Assembly: GCA_964623315.1 (NCBI GenBank)
Contig: CAZUSU010000017.1
Span: 1 to 31,131 of the forward strand
DNA length: 31,131 nucleotides
Reading direction: 5' to 3'
Source of the DNA: CAZUSU01 sp964623315
GTDB taxonomy: Bacteria > Patescibacteriota > Patescibacteriia > Magasanikbacterales > 2-02-FULL-50-9b
This document shows, one piece after another, positions 22,034-28,764 of the stretch. Every line of letters starts with the position of its first letter. Position 1 is the stretch's first letter. A model generated the notes under the pieces. The model did not search any database. It was not told where the DNA came from and worked only from the letters and a program-made list of their open reading frames with translations. The position numbers and the translations under genes were made by a program.

Positions 22034-22920
22034 ATTTTTTCAAACACGCGCAATTTACTGCTACGAGCTCGTGGATTTAACTTGCGTTCATCATGAGTGG
22101 GCACAAGGGGTTTTTTGGTAAGCGCTCGTACGTCGGAGCGTTGCGCGATATATTGTTTAACGAAGCGGTCCTCTAACGAATGAAAGGTGATAATGGCAAC
22201 ACGCGCGCCCGAAGTCAGCCAATCGGTGATGCGCGGTAGCGCCACAAGCAATAGGTCTAACTCATGATTCACCGCAATGCGCAAAGCTTGAAATACTTGC
22301 GTCGCCGGATGCGTTTTGCCGGTGCGCGGCGCAACGCTCATCACGAGATGCGCTAATTGTTGCGTGGTCGCTATGGGATTTTTGTACCGCGCCTCAACTA
22401 ATGCGTGTGCGATTTCAACCGCGCGCGGCTCCTCCCCCAATCGCCGAAACAATCCGGCAAGGTCTGATTCAGACAGTGTGTTGATGAGTTCTGCGGCCGT
22501 TGGGGTGTGTTCACTCGTGTCATAGCGCATGTCCAGCGGTTCATTGGTCATAAAGCTAAATCCGCGATGACGCGTGAGAAATTGCGTCGTTGACCATCCG
22601 AGATCCAGCAATACGCGATCAACGGGGCGATCCGTTATGGCGCTCACCAGTTCGGGAAGGTCGGCATAATTTCCGTGTATGGCGCGGAACCGATTGCCAT
22701 AGGGGACGAGTCGTTCTTGCGCAAGTGCGACGGCTTCGGTGTCGCGATCAATACCGATGACCAAACCACCCGCACCAACGTGCTCGCACAAAAGAGCGCT
22801 GTGGCCGCCGTCACCGAGCGTCGCATCAACCACAACCATGTCGTTTTCAACGGCAAGTTCACGCCGCACTTCGTCCATGAGTACGGGCACATGGAGTGCT
22901 TGAAAGGTGTCCGATGGCAT
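22030..22920 (-). CDS. rsmH: 16S rRNA (cytosine-1402-N4)-methyltransferase RsmH
   Basis: Methylates N4 of C1402 in the ribosomal decoding site. The 296-aa product carries HVPVLMDEV at the N-terminus (residues 10-18) and the SAM loop DATLGDGGHS (32-41). DLGWSTTQ, GFSF with LDMR, the RIAVNHEL helix, FHSLEDRFVKQY and the C-terminal NPRARSSKLR follow. Length is normal. It is the second gene of the mraZ operon, starting 3 nt after mraZ and overlapping the ftsL-like gene by 4 nt. Confidence 0.98.
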   Translation of the reverse strand: MPSDTFQALHVPVLMDEVRRELAVENDMVVVDATLGDGGHSALLCEHVGAGGLVIGIDRDTEAVALAQERLVPYGNRFRAIHGNYADLPELVSAITDRPVDRVLLDLGWSTTQFLTRHRGFSFMTNEPLDMRYDTSEHTPTAAELINTLSESDLAGLFRRLGEEPRAVEIAHALVEARYKNPIATTQQLAHLVMSVAPRTGKTHPATQVFQALRIAVNHELDLLLVALPRITDWLTSGARVAIITFHSLEDRFVKQYIAQRSDVRALTKKPLVPTHDERKLNPRARSSKLRVFEKI

Positions 22921-22923
22921 ACG

Positions 22924-23352
22924 CTAAACGCCCAGTGCGGCCAGTTGCTCGGCAATCTCCGTGCTCGTTTTAACGGCATGAGCCGTGTAACGGTTCCAAC
23001 GATCTTCACGCCACACCTCTACGCGATTATATAAACCAGCCACCACGACACTTTTTTCCAGATGCGCGTGAGTGCGCAAATAATCCGGCACCACCACGCG
23101 CCCTTGACCATCGGCTACCAGTTCCATCGCACCCGCAAGCATGAGCCGGGCGAAGGCACGAGCAGACGCCTGCGCCAAAGGCAGTGCGGCAAGTTTACGC
23201 GCAATGATTTCCCATTCATGGTGCGGATACACAAACAAGCAGGCGTCAAGCCCGCGCGTCACCACACATTTTTTTAAAGAACGCCGAAACATCACCGGAA
23301 TTGCGAGCCGGCCTTTATCATCAATCGTATGTCGAAATTCCCCGATAAACAT
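22924..23352 (-). CDS. mraZ: transcriptional regulator MraZ
   Basis: DNA-binding ring protein that represses its own dcw operon in E. coli. The 142-aa product has the two tandem SpoVT-AbrB-like half-domains, each with its DxxxR signature: DDKGR (near residue 11) and DGQGR (near residue 81). The N-terminus MFIGEFRHTIDDKGRL is typical. The gene is first in the operon, and two GTGGGGA repeats lie in its leader as a matching operator. A Shine-Dalgarno is not visible. Confidence 0.95.
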   Translation of the reverse strand: MFIGEFRHTIDDKGRLAIPVMFRRSLKKCVVTRGLDACLFVYPHHEWEIIARKLAALPLAQASARAFARLMLAGAMELVADGQGRVVVPDYLRTHAHLEKSVVVAGLYNRVEVWREDRWNRYTAHAVKTSTEIAEQLAALGV

Positions 23353-23427
23353 GGCCGTGAGGTAAATTGAGTCAAACCGTTCGCGCCGGTGCGGGGATAG
23401 ACGTGAGTGGCCGTCTCATGCGGGAGC

Positions 23428-23444
23428 TCCCCACTCTTCCCCAC
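23428..23444 (-). promoter_or_regulatory. MraZ operator: two GTGGGGA direct repeats
   Basis: On the minus strand GTGGGGA occurs at 23444-23438 and again at 23434-23428, exactly 10 bp apart. MraZ boxes are known to be TGGGN-type direct repeats spaced by one helical turn. They lie just after the -10 box, where binding would block transcription. A GGGAGCTCCC palindrome follows. Confidence 0.75.
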
Positions 23445-23452
23445 TTATCACC

Positions 23453-23481
23453 ATTATATACCACTTTGGCAGTGTCAACAA
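23453..23481 (-). promoter_or_regulatory. mraZ promoter
   Basis: The minus-strand -10 is TATAAT (23458-23453). Upstream, TTGTTGACA offers two -35 choices: TTGTTG (23481-23476) at 17 bp, or TTGACA (23478-23473) at a short 14 bp. The leader is about 94 nt and contains the MraZ repeats. Confidence 0.65.
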
Positions 23482-23486
23482 GTATC

Positions 23487-23495
23487 TGTGGATAA
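23487..23495 (-). promoter_or_regulatory. consensus DnaA box upstream of mraZ
   Basis: The minus strand reads TTATCCACA, a perfect match to the DnaA box, 6 bp upstream of the mraZ -35 region. It is the only perfect copy I saw in the window, so it is not an origin cluster. It may be regulatory or chance. Confidence 0.5.
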
Positions 23496-23496
23496 C

Positions 23497-23525
23497 AAAA
23501 AAAATGCAAAAAACATTTTTTTGCA
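23497..23525 (-). terminator. rho-independent terminator of the acidic-protein gene
   Basis: On the minus strand TGCAAAAAA (23525-23517) pairs with TTTTTTGCA (23513-23505) across a 3-nt loop and is followed by eight T (23504-23497). The stem is AT-rich but perfect. It ends directly at the DnaA box. Confidence 0.65.
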
Positions 23526-23552
23526 CGTTGTCTTTTTAAATTTTAAAAAAAA

Positions 23553-23801
23553 TTACCAATTATTAATCACGAATTTGTTTTTGACGTCATCGTCGTCGTC
23601 ACCATCATCACTGCCCCGCCGATCAATCACAATAGATCCGCGCGGTGTTTCATGGCCGCTCTGTTCATCTCCAATAGGTTCATCTTTTTTGTCTGTCGTC
23701 GGTTGCCGCCATCCGGGTGGTGGTTCTTGCGACGGATCCGGTGGATATATATGCGGCTGAATAGATGGCGATTCCTTACCTGCTTCGTGTAGTGGTTCCA
23801 T
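23553..23801 (-). CDS. acidic, proline-rich disordered protein (hypothetical)
   Basis: The 82-aa product starts MEPLHEAGKESPSI. The first half is Pro-rich (PPDPSQEPPPGW) and the second is Asp-rich (GSDDGDDDDDVKNKF), with no predicted fold or membrane segment. I chose the ATG at 23801 because an extended -10 (TGGTATCAT) ends 8 nt before it; an upstream in-frame ATG at 23846 would precede the promoter. Its own promoter and terminator support expression. Function unknown. Confidence 0.6.
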   Translation of the reverse strand: MEPLHEAGKESPSIQPHIYPPDPSQEPPPGWRQPTTDKKDEPIGDEQSGHETPRGSIVIDRRGSDDGDDDDDVKNKFVINNW

Positions 23802-23809
23802 ATAAAAAT

Positions 23810-23818
23810 ATGATACCA
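23810..23818 (-). promoter_or_regulatory. extended -10 promoter of the acidic-protein gene
   Basis: TGGTATCAT on the minus strand, 8 nt before the ATG at 23801. No clear -35. Confidence 0.5.
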
Positions 23819-23915
23819 CACACATCCATGAATTTAAAAATGGCATCCGCAGGTGGCGTGGATTCTTTGCGTCTTTGCGCGCGCAAAAATTTTTATTCGC
23901 CTTGAGTGTCCCTGA

Positions 23916-25139
23916 TTAATTTTTGCATTCAAATCGCGCAATCGTTTCTATATGCGGCGTGTGCGGAAACATATCAACGGCCTCCAGCGCCGTGAGTGTG
24001 TACACTTTTTGCAACTCCAACATTTCGCGCGCCAACTGCTCATAGTTGCAAGAAACATAAATGAGTTCCGGTGAGCGCTGTTGTTGGAGCCATGCAACCA
24101 CTTGGGGATGCAGTCCCATGCGCGGCGGATCAATAATAATTGAATCCGGTTTGAATTTTTTTATGACGGACGGACCGTCACCACCGACCCACTCTTCCAT
24201 TGAGGCGGCGGCGAATTCTGCTTTGACATTATTGGCAGCAGCATTTTCACGCGCCAATTTGATGGCGTCCGCGTCCAATTCAACACCAAAAACTTTTTTT
24301 CCGTGCGCCGCCAAGTCAATAGAAAAAAATCCGAGGCCGCAATATAAATCCAACACGCGTGTGCCGCGCACGTGTGCGCGCACGTGTTGTTGAAGCAATT
24401 CTGCGCCATCAGAATTGGTTTGGAAAAAAGATGACGGAAAAATTTTATAGGTATACGTGTTGATTTTTTCTGTCAAAAATTCAGGGCCGTGTAACAGATG
24501 CAAATCATGTGGAATTGAAATGTCCGTGATTGTTGGGTTCACGCCATGATAGATTGTGGTGCATAACGATTTCAAACGACGCACGAGATCTGGCCAGATG
24601 GCGGCAGTATGCATGTCGCCACTGGTGACGACCATAATCATGCGCTCACTGGTTCGTTTCCCTTCGCGGATCACTACGTACCGCACAAACCCATGATAAC
24701 GAACGTTGTTCCATCCCTTTAAGTTATGTGCGGACATCCAATCGCGCACGAGTTGTAAAATTTCCGGCGTTTCTTTAGAGAGCAAAAAACATTCTTTCAA
24801 ATCTAGCACGTCGCGCCACTTGCCAAACGGCTTCAACCCGATTTCGCCATTCTCTCCGACCGGATAATCCATGCGATTTCTATAAAACCACTGGTGAGGA
24901 CTGGCGGTGATTGACGTTTTTTTCAAACGCACGTCAACGCCGTTTTTTTCAAACGCACGATTCACCAATTGGCGTTTTAATTCCAACTGGTCCGGATACG
25001 CGATGTTTTGCATAAGACAACCGCCACATTCGCCAAAATAGCGGCACCGCGCCTTAACTTTATGAAGGCCTGCCGAAAGTTCATCTATGACGGAAAGTTT
25101 TTCGCGCTTGGTGCGATTCATTGGTACAGTTTTGCACAT
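23916..25139 (-). CDS. RumA/TrmA-family RNA uracil-C5 methyltransferase
   Basis: SAM-dependent enzyme making 5-methyluridine in rRNA or tRNA. The 407-aa product has the iron-sulfur Cys set C32-x5-C38-x2-C41 plus C117. Also present are QTNSDGAELL (substrate region), the SAM loop DLYCGLGFFS, IDPPRMG and the catalytic SCNYEQLARE with its nucleophilic Cys. The N-terminal TRAM domain of RlmD is missing, so the protein starts almost at the Fe-S region. The start at 25139 has GAGG 5 nt upstream. An alternative ATG at 25121 follows a poor extended -10. The exact target (23S U747 or U1939, or tRNA U54) cannot be decided. Confidence 0.93.
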   Translation of the reverse strand: MCKTVPMNRTKREKLSVIDELSAGLHKVKARCRYFGECGGCLMQNIAYPDQLELKRQLVNRAFEKNGVDVRLKKTSITASPHQWFYRNRMDYPVGENGEIGLKPFGKWRDVLDLKECFLLSKETPEILQLVRDWMSAHNLKGWNNVRYHGFVRYVVIREGKRTSERMIMVVTSGDMHTAAIWPDLVRRLKSLCTTIYHGVNPTITDISIPHDLHLLHGPEFLTEKINTYTYKIFPSSFFQTNSDGAELLQQHVRAHVRGTRVLDLYCGLGFFSIDLAAHGKKVFGVELDADAIKLARENAAANNVKAEFAAASMEEWVGGDGPSVIKKFKPDSIIIDPPRMGLHPQVVAWLQQQRSPELIYVSCNYEQLAREMLELQKVYTLTALEAVDMFPHTPHIETIARFECKN

Positions 25140-25183
25140 CTTATCCTCATTGACAAGAATGATTATTTGTGCGGCCTATGATT

Positions 25184-25211
25184 ACGTACGCAAACAACTT
25201 CTCGCGTACGT
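25184..25211 (+). promoter_or_regulatory. leader hairpin before the MopE-like lipoprotein gene
   Basis: ACGTACGC (25184-25191) and GCGTACGT (25204-25211) form a perfect 8-bp inverted repeat with a 12-nt spacer, just upstream of the GAGGT ribosome binding site (25216-25220). It could be an operator or an RNA hairpin. A TTGACA lies at 25150-25155, and TATGAT at 25177-25182, but their 21-bp spacing is too long for a good promoter. Confidence 0.4.
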
Positions 25212-25225
25212 GTGTGAGGTAATTC

Positions 25226-25885
25226 ATGAATGCTTTCATGAGCGCCTGTGCGCTTCTGACGGTGTGCATTTTCATTTCCTGTGCAGATCATCCGACACCG
25301 ACGATCAGTGCAGACGCAGTGGCAACGGGCGATTCGCACGAACCGGCACGGCAAACCAGTGCGCTCCTGCGCGAGGACGAGCAACCGCCGGATCAAGACA
25401 ACGACCACTTCGTCACCGAGGTGGACTGCAACGACCACGACCCGTACACGCATCCGAACGCTCCGGAAACGTGCGACTTCAAGGACAACAACTGCAACGG
25501 GCTCACGGATGAACCGTGGTCGCTCATGAAGCCGGACGCGGAATTTTACCGCAAGCCCTGCATTGCATACACCGTAACCGATACCGGCGTATATTGCGCC
25601 AGTAGCGGTATTTGGGTGTGTGATGCTTCGGGACAGCGGCTGGTTTGTTCGGCCGGACCGGCTGTGCCGCACACGGAAAAGTGCAACGATGAAGACGACA
25701 ACTGCGACGGACTGGTGGACAACGGTCCCGGATGGCCGCAAATGGATTCGTCGTGTGACGTTGGCATCGGCGTCTGCACGCGCTCCGGCATTTGGGCGTG
25801 CGACGCGTATTCCGGCGAGCCGTACTGCACTGCCGAAGATGAAACGCCGCCCACCGGATGTAGCACAGAGCAGAGCGGACCGTAA
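25226..25885 (+). CDS. lipoprotein with MopE-type metal-binding repeats
   Basis: The 219-aa product has a signal peptide (hydrophobic residues 8-17) ending in a lipobox-like FISC with C19 as the lipid-modified residue. The mature part is Cys- and Asp-rich. DCNDHDPYTHPNAPETCDF followed by DNNCNGLTDE (67-96) matches the putative metal-binding motif family named for MopE, and a second partial copy reads KCNDEDDNCDGLVDNG. Two GIWVCDA/GIWACDA motifs mark a further duplication. Such repeats occur in surface proteins and bind Ca2+ or Cu. The start at 25226 has GAGGT 5 nt upstream. It is a single gene bounded by a strong terminator. The ligand is unknown. Confidence 0.82.
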   Translation: MNAFMSACALLTVCIFISCADHPTPTISADAVATGDSHEPARQTSALLREDEQPPDQDNDHFVTEVDCNDHDPYTHPNAPETCDFKDNNCNGLTDEPWSLMKPDAEFYRKPCIAYTVTDTGVYCASSGIWVCDASGQRLVCSAGPAVPHTEKCNDEDDNCDGLVDNGPGWPQMDSSCDVGIGVCTRSGIWACDAYSGEPYCTAEDETPPTGCSTEQSGP

Positions 25886-25889
25886 CCAT

Positions 25890-25929
25890 TTCCACAGATG
25901 CATCGCCTAACTGCGGTGCGTCTGTGGAA
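25890..25929. terminator. bidirectional 17-bp hairpin terminator
   Basis: Arms 25890-25906 and 25913-25929 pair over 17 bp (two G-U wobbles when read from the plus strand) around a 6-nt loop. On the plus strand it is followed by TTCATTTTAATT. It lies 4 nt after the lipoprotein stop and 6 nt after the convergent SanA-like stop, so it serves both. Confidence 0.7.
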
Positions 25930-25935
25930 TTCATT

Positions 25936-26592
25936 TTAATTCGGCCCTTTCTTAATTATTTCAAAGCCGCGCACATCCAGATACGCAAACGGCGACGCAA
26001 CTAAATCACGCACCCAATAGTAAAATAATTTCGGATACCAACGCTTATCGGCTGACACGCCCACCGCCCGTACGCCAATTTCGTTGCACAGATACAGCGC
26101 GCGCGGTAGATGAAATTGTTGAGATACCAAAATCACCGAGCGAAATCCGTGATCAGCTAAATTTTTGCAACTATCAAAGGTGCGATACGCGCCGTCGTCT
26201 ATAAAAATAACGTCATCCGGCACGTTGCGTTGGTGCAAATAATTCAGCATGGCGGTGCGTTCGTCCGATTGCCACCGGCCATCATCGCCACTAATAATGA
26301 TGCCCATGATCCTCTGCTGTTTTAATAAATCAAGCGCCGTATCCAGACGATCAAGTAATAATTGACTCGGCGCGCCGGTTTTCGGATCTACCGATGCGCC
26401 CAGCACCACGCCATACGCCGCCGTTGGTGCGTCGTTAATTTCAAATATCTGCGAGGCAAATTTTGTACGTACCGAAAGACCCGCAAGGAGCGCGAGCGCC
26501 AATAGTGCGGCCAGCGCCGTTGCCACTACGGCCAAACCCATGCGCAGACGACGCGATGACGGTTTCAAAAATAAAAATAACGGCCAGTGCAT
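25936..26592 (-). CDS. SanA/YdcF-like DUF218 membrane protein
   Basis: The 218-aa product has one N-terminal membrane helix (about residues 18-40) and a DUF218 domain outside it. The domain shows YGVVLGASVDPKTGAPSQLL, the IIISGDDG segment, SDERTAMLNYLHQRNVP, DDGAYRTFDSCKN and VSQQFHLPRALYLC. SanA-type proteins affect envelope barrier function, and related YdcF binds SAM, but the activity is unproven. I chose the ATG at 26592 (MHWPLFLF) because an extended -10, TGATAGAAT, ends 7 nt before it. The ATG at 26601 overlaps that box. Confidence 0.88.
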   Translation of the reverse strand: MHWPLFLFLKPSSRRLRMGLAVVATALAALLALALLAGLSVRTKFASQIFEINDAPTAAYGVVLGASVDPKTGAPSQLLLDRLDTALDLLKQQRIMGIIISGDDGRWQSDERTAMLNYLHQRNVPDDVIFIDDGAYRTFDSCKNLADHGFRSVILVSQQFHLPRALYLCNEIGVRAVGVSADKRWYPKLFYYWVRDLVASPFAYLDVRGFEIIKKGPN

Positions 26593-26599
26593 GTGTTTC

Positions 26600-26608
26600 A
26601 TTCTATCA
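26600..26608 (-). promoter_or_regulatory. extended -10 promoter of the SanA-like gene
   Basis: TGATAGAAT on the minus strand, 7 nt before the ATG at 26592. It implies a leaderless transcript and rules against the overlapping upstream ATG. Confidence 0.5.
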
Positions 26609-26657
26609 TGTTTATCAACAGGGTGTGAAGGGTAACAATGTCACACAAATATCAGTT

Positions 26658-28010
26658 TTACAATTCCACCACCTCCCCTGCCCGCGCCGCGTGTGCGCGC
26701 ACATGATGTATGCGTTCCGTCAATTGCACCAATGCCAGCGCGCTCGGCGGATCCGCATGCACCACGACCACTTGCGCCGGCAAGCGCGGTCCACTTTTCA
26801 TCCAGCGCAACAATTTTTCCTGATCGCCGTGCGCCGAATATGAATCTATGCGCTCCATATGACAGCGCACCGGAATGCGTTCGCCCTGTATGGTCACCAC
26901 GCGGCTATGGTCCATTATTTTCCTTCCCAACGTTCCTTCTGCCTGATACGAAACAAACAGTAACGTGGAATTTGGATCCGGCAAGTAGCGCATTAGATGG
27001 TGAATGATGCGCCCGCCGTTCATCATGCCAGAACCGGCAATAATTATTTTGGGGTTAGGCGCGTCGTTTATTTTTTTTGATTCGCCCACCGAACGCGTGA
27101 CGTGCAATCCGGGAAAATCCAAAAAATCATTACCCCGACGCACTTCGGCGGCCGCGGATTCATCGTAATATTGCGGAAACGAACGGAAAACCTCGTTGGC
27201 CGCAATGGCCAGCGGACTGTCCAAATAAATTGGCACGCGGGGCAATGCATGTTCGTGCTCAATGAGCTGATCCATTTCAAATAAAATTTCTTGCGTGCGT
27301 TCCAATGAAAAGGCCGGAATCATCAACGCGCCACCGCGTGCAACGGCGTTTAAAATAAGACGTCGCAAATCATCACGCCGCGCCGTGGCCGGAGTATGCG
27401 TGCGGTCGCCGTAGGTTGCTTCAATCACTAACAAATCGCACGCCGGCAACGGAGCCGTGTTGCGAATAATAGGCACGTCGTCGTTACCGATGTCGCCGGA
27501 AAATACCACCGTGTGCGCGCCGCCGCGCATTTCCACAAAAGCAGAACCCAAAATATGGCCGGCATCGTGGAGCATAAAAAAAACGTCGCCGCCTATGGCC
27601 TGACGCGTGCCGTACTTTAGCGCCTGCACCTGCTGGCGCGCCCGCGCCACGTCCGCCTCGTCAAACAGCGGATCGCGCCCACTGCGCGCCGCTTCGTTTT
27701 GCATAATACCGACGGTGTCATCCCACTGCAGTGCCATGAGTGCCGCTCCCGGTTCCGTGGCAAAAATCGGTCCGCGATAGCCACGCGCCACAAGCAAAGG
27801 CACGCGCCCGCAATGATCCAGATGCGTATGCGTCACCACCACGGCGTCCAACGCAGTAGGGTCAAACAAAAATGGCGCATGATTGCGCGCATCAACATCG
27901 TGTGACCCTTGAAATAATCCGCAATCAACCAGCACACGCGTGCGATGCGATTCAATTAAAAAACAGGAACCGGTCACTTCGCCCGCCGCGCCAAAAAAAA
28001 ATACTTTCAT
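26658..28010 (-). CDS. beta-CASP metallo-beta-lactamase (RNA-processing type)
   Basis: Probable RNA exonuclease or endonuclease of the CPSF73/YSH1-like bacterial group. The 450-aa product has the zinc motif HTHLDH (61-66), the HDAGHILGS metal-binding His, FSGDIGN with the bridging Asp, and the beta-CASP hallmarks LVIEATYGDR, GSGMMNGGRIIHHL and the C-terminal SAHGDQ with its His. It lacks the dimerisation domain of RNase J, so it is not that enzyme. The ATG at 28010 starts MKVFFFGAAGEVTG, the usual N-terminus; the longer reading crosses the divergent promoter. Confidence 0.93.
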   Translation of the reverse strand: MKVFFFGAAGEVTGSCFLIESHRTRVLVDCGLFQGSHDVDARNHAPFLFDPTALDAVVVTHTHLDHCGRVPLLVARGYRGPIFATEPGAALMALQWDDTVGIMQNEAARSGRDPLFDEADVARARQQVQALKYGTRQAIGGDVFFMLHDAGHILGSAFVEMRGGAHTVVFSGDIGNDDVPIIRNTAPLPACDLLVIEATYGDRTHTPATARRDDLRRLILNAVARGGALMIPAFSLERTQEILFEMDQLIEHEHALPRVPIYLDSPLAIAANEVFRSFPQYYDESAAAEVRRGNDFLDFPGLHVTRSVGESKKINDAPNPKIIIAGSGMMNGGRIIHHLMRYLPDPNSTLLFVSYQAEGTLGRKIMDHSRVVTIQGERIPVRCHMERIDSYSAHGDQEKLLRWMKSGPRLPAQVVVVHADPPSALALVQLTERIHHVRAHAARAGEVVEL

Positions 28011-28022
28011 AGTATGCTGGTA

Positions 28023-28046
28023 ATTATAACATTTTTTTGCTACAAT
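28023..28046. promoter_or_regulatory. back-to-back divergent extended -10 promoters
   Basis: Minus strand: TGTTATAAT (28031-28023), 12 nt before the beta-CASP ATG at 28010. Plus strand: TGCTACAAT (28038-28046), 15 nt before the ATG at 28062, with AAAAGG (28048-28053) as a ribosome binding site. The two boxes are 6 bp apart, so both polymerases could hardly bind at once. Confidence 0.6.
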
Positions 28047-28061
28047 AAAAAGGACAAAATT

Positions 28062-28751
28062 ATGCGTCAAAACCAGTCGTCCAACACCATTCAAATTCAG
28101 GAACCCACGTTAAAAGAAATTAAAAAACATCATGGCTGGCTACGCGGCAGTTGTCTCACCGGTTGCGGGTGCATCGGACTTTTTTTTCTGGTGCTGTATG
28201 TGGCATTTAAATTAATTGTGGGGAGCGGACCCACCGTGCTCACCAATTTTCCTGCAGATTTTCCGCGAGACATTCCGCAAAGTAATTCGGAAAAATTAAT
28301 TACGGTCGTTGAAGTCAGTGCCACATCAAAAACGCGCGCGCTGTGGGTAGCCACGGTCATCCCGCGCTTATTACTGTCACCCGTTTTATCCGAAATTGAC
28401 CCAGAGGCACGCATTACGGAACAAAAGGATTCGCTGGGGCGCGTCGCTTTTACGCGCACTATTGGACGTGAGGATTATATTCGCTATCTGTCTTTGCCTA
28501 CGGGCGCGGCAGGTACCAAAACCGTTGTCGCCACATGGAATAATATCAAAACGTATCCGTCCATTGCCGTTGACGCGTTTGAAAAGCAACTGGAACGCGC
28601 CGGCTACACCATCACCCCGCTAAAAGACGTCGGCGAAAAAAATGCCGGAATAACTTTTTCGCGGGGCGCCACCAGCGGCGTCGTGCGTGCGCTGGATTTA
28701 CATCCTGACCAACCCGGTATAGAATTCATGGAACTGATGGTGAATTATTAG
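28062..28751 (+). CDS. membrane-anchored hypothetical protein
   Basis: The 229-aa product has a cytosolic N-terminus (about 28 residues), one membrane helix (about 31-52, starting with a Cys-rich CLTGCGCIG) and an external domain. There are no known motifs. The outer domain has alternating beta-strand and charged segments, and a Tyr/Leu-rich EDYIRYLSLPTG. The ATG at 28062 has AAGGA 7-8 nt upstream; the longer in-frame reading begins within the divergent promoter. It is cotranscribed with murJ, 13 nt downstream, which hints at an envelope role. Confidence 0.75.
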   Translation: MRQNQSSNTIQIQEPTLKEIKKHHGWLRGSCLTGCGCIGLFFLVLYVAFKLIVGSGPTVLTNFPADFPRDIPQSNSEKLITVVEVSATSKTRALWVATVIPRLLLSPVLSEIDPEARITEQKDSLGRVAFTRTIGREDYIRYLSLPTGAAGTKTVVATWNNIKTYPSIAVDAFEKQLERAGYTITPLKDVGEKNAGITFSRGATSGVVRALDLHPDQPGIEFMELMVNY

Positions 28752-28764
28752 GCCCGCAAAAACT

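Noticed and set aside
23487..23495. Replication origin
   Set aside because: Only a single perfect DnaA box is present, with no box cluster and no dnaA, dnaN or AT-rich unwinding element identified.
23874..23887. TTTGCGCGCGCAAA palindrome followed by AATTTTTATT as a terminator
   Set aside because: The T-tract is on the plus strand, where no gene precedes it; on the minus strand the T-run comes before the stem.
26620..26646. TGTGA...TCACA inverted repeat as a CRP site
   Set aside because: The spacing is 12 nt instead of 6, and no CRP-type regulator is seen; probably chance or an unrelated operator.
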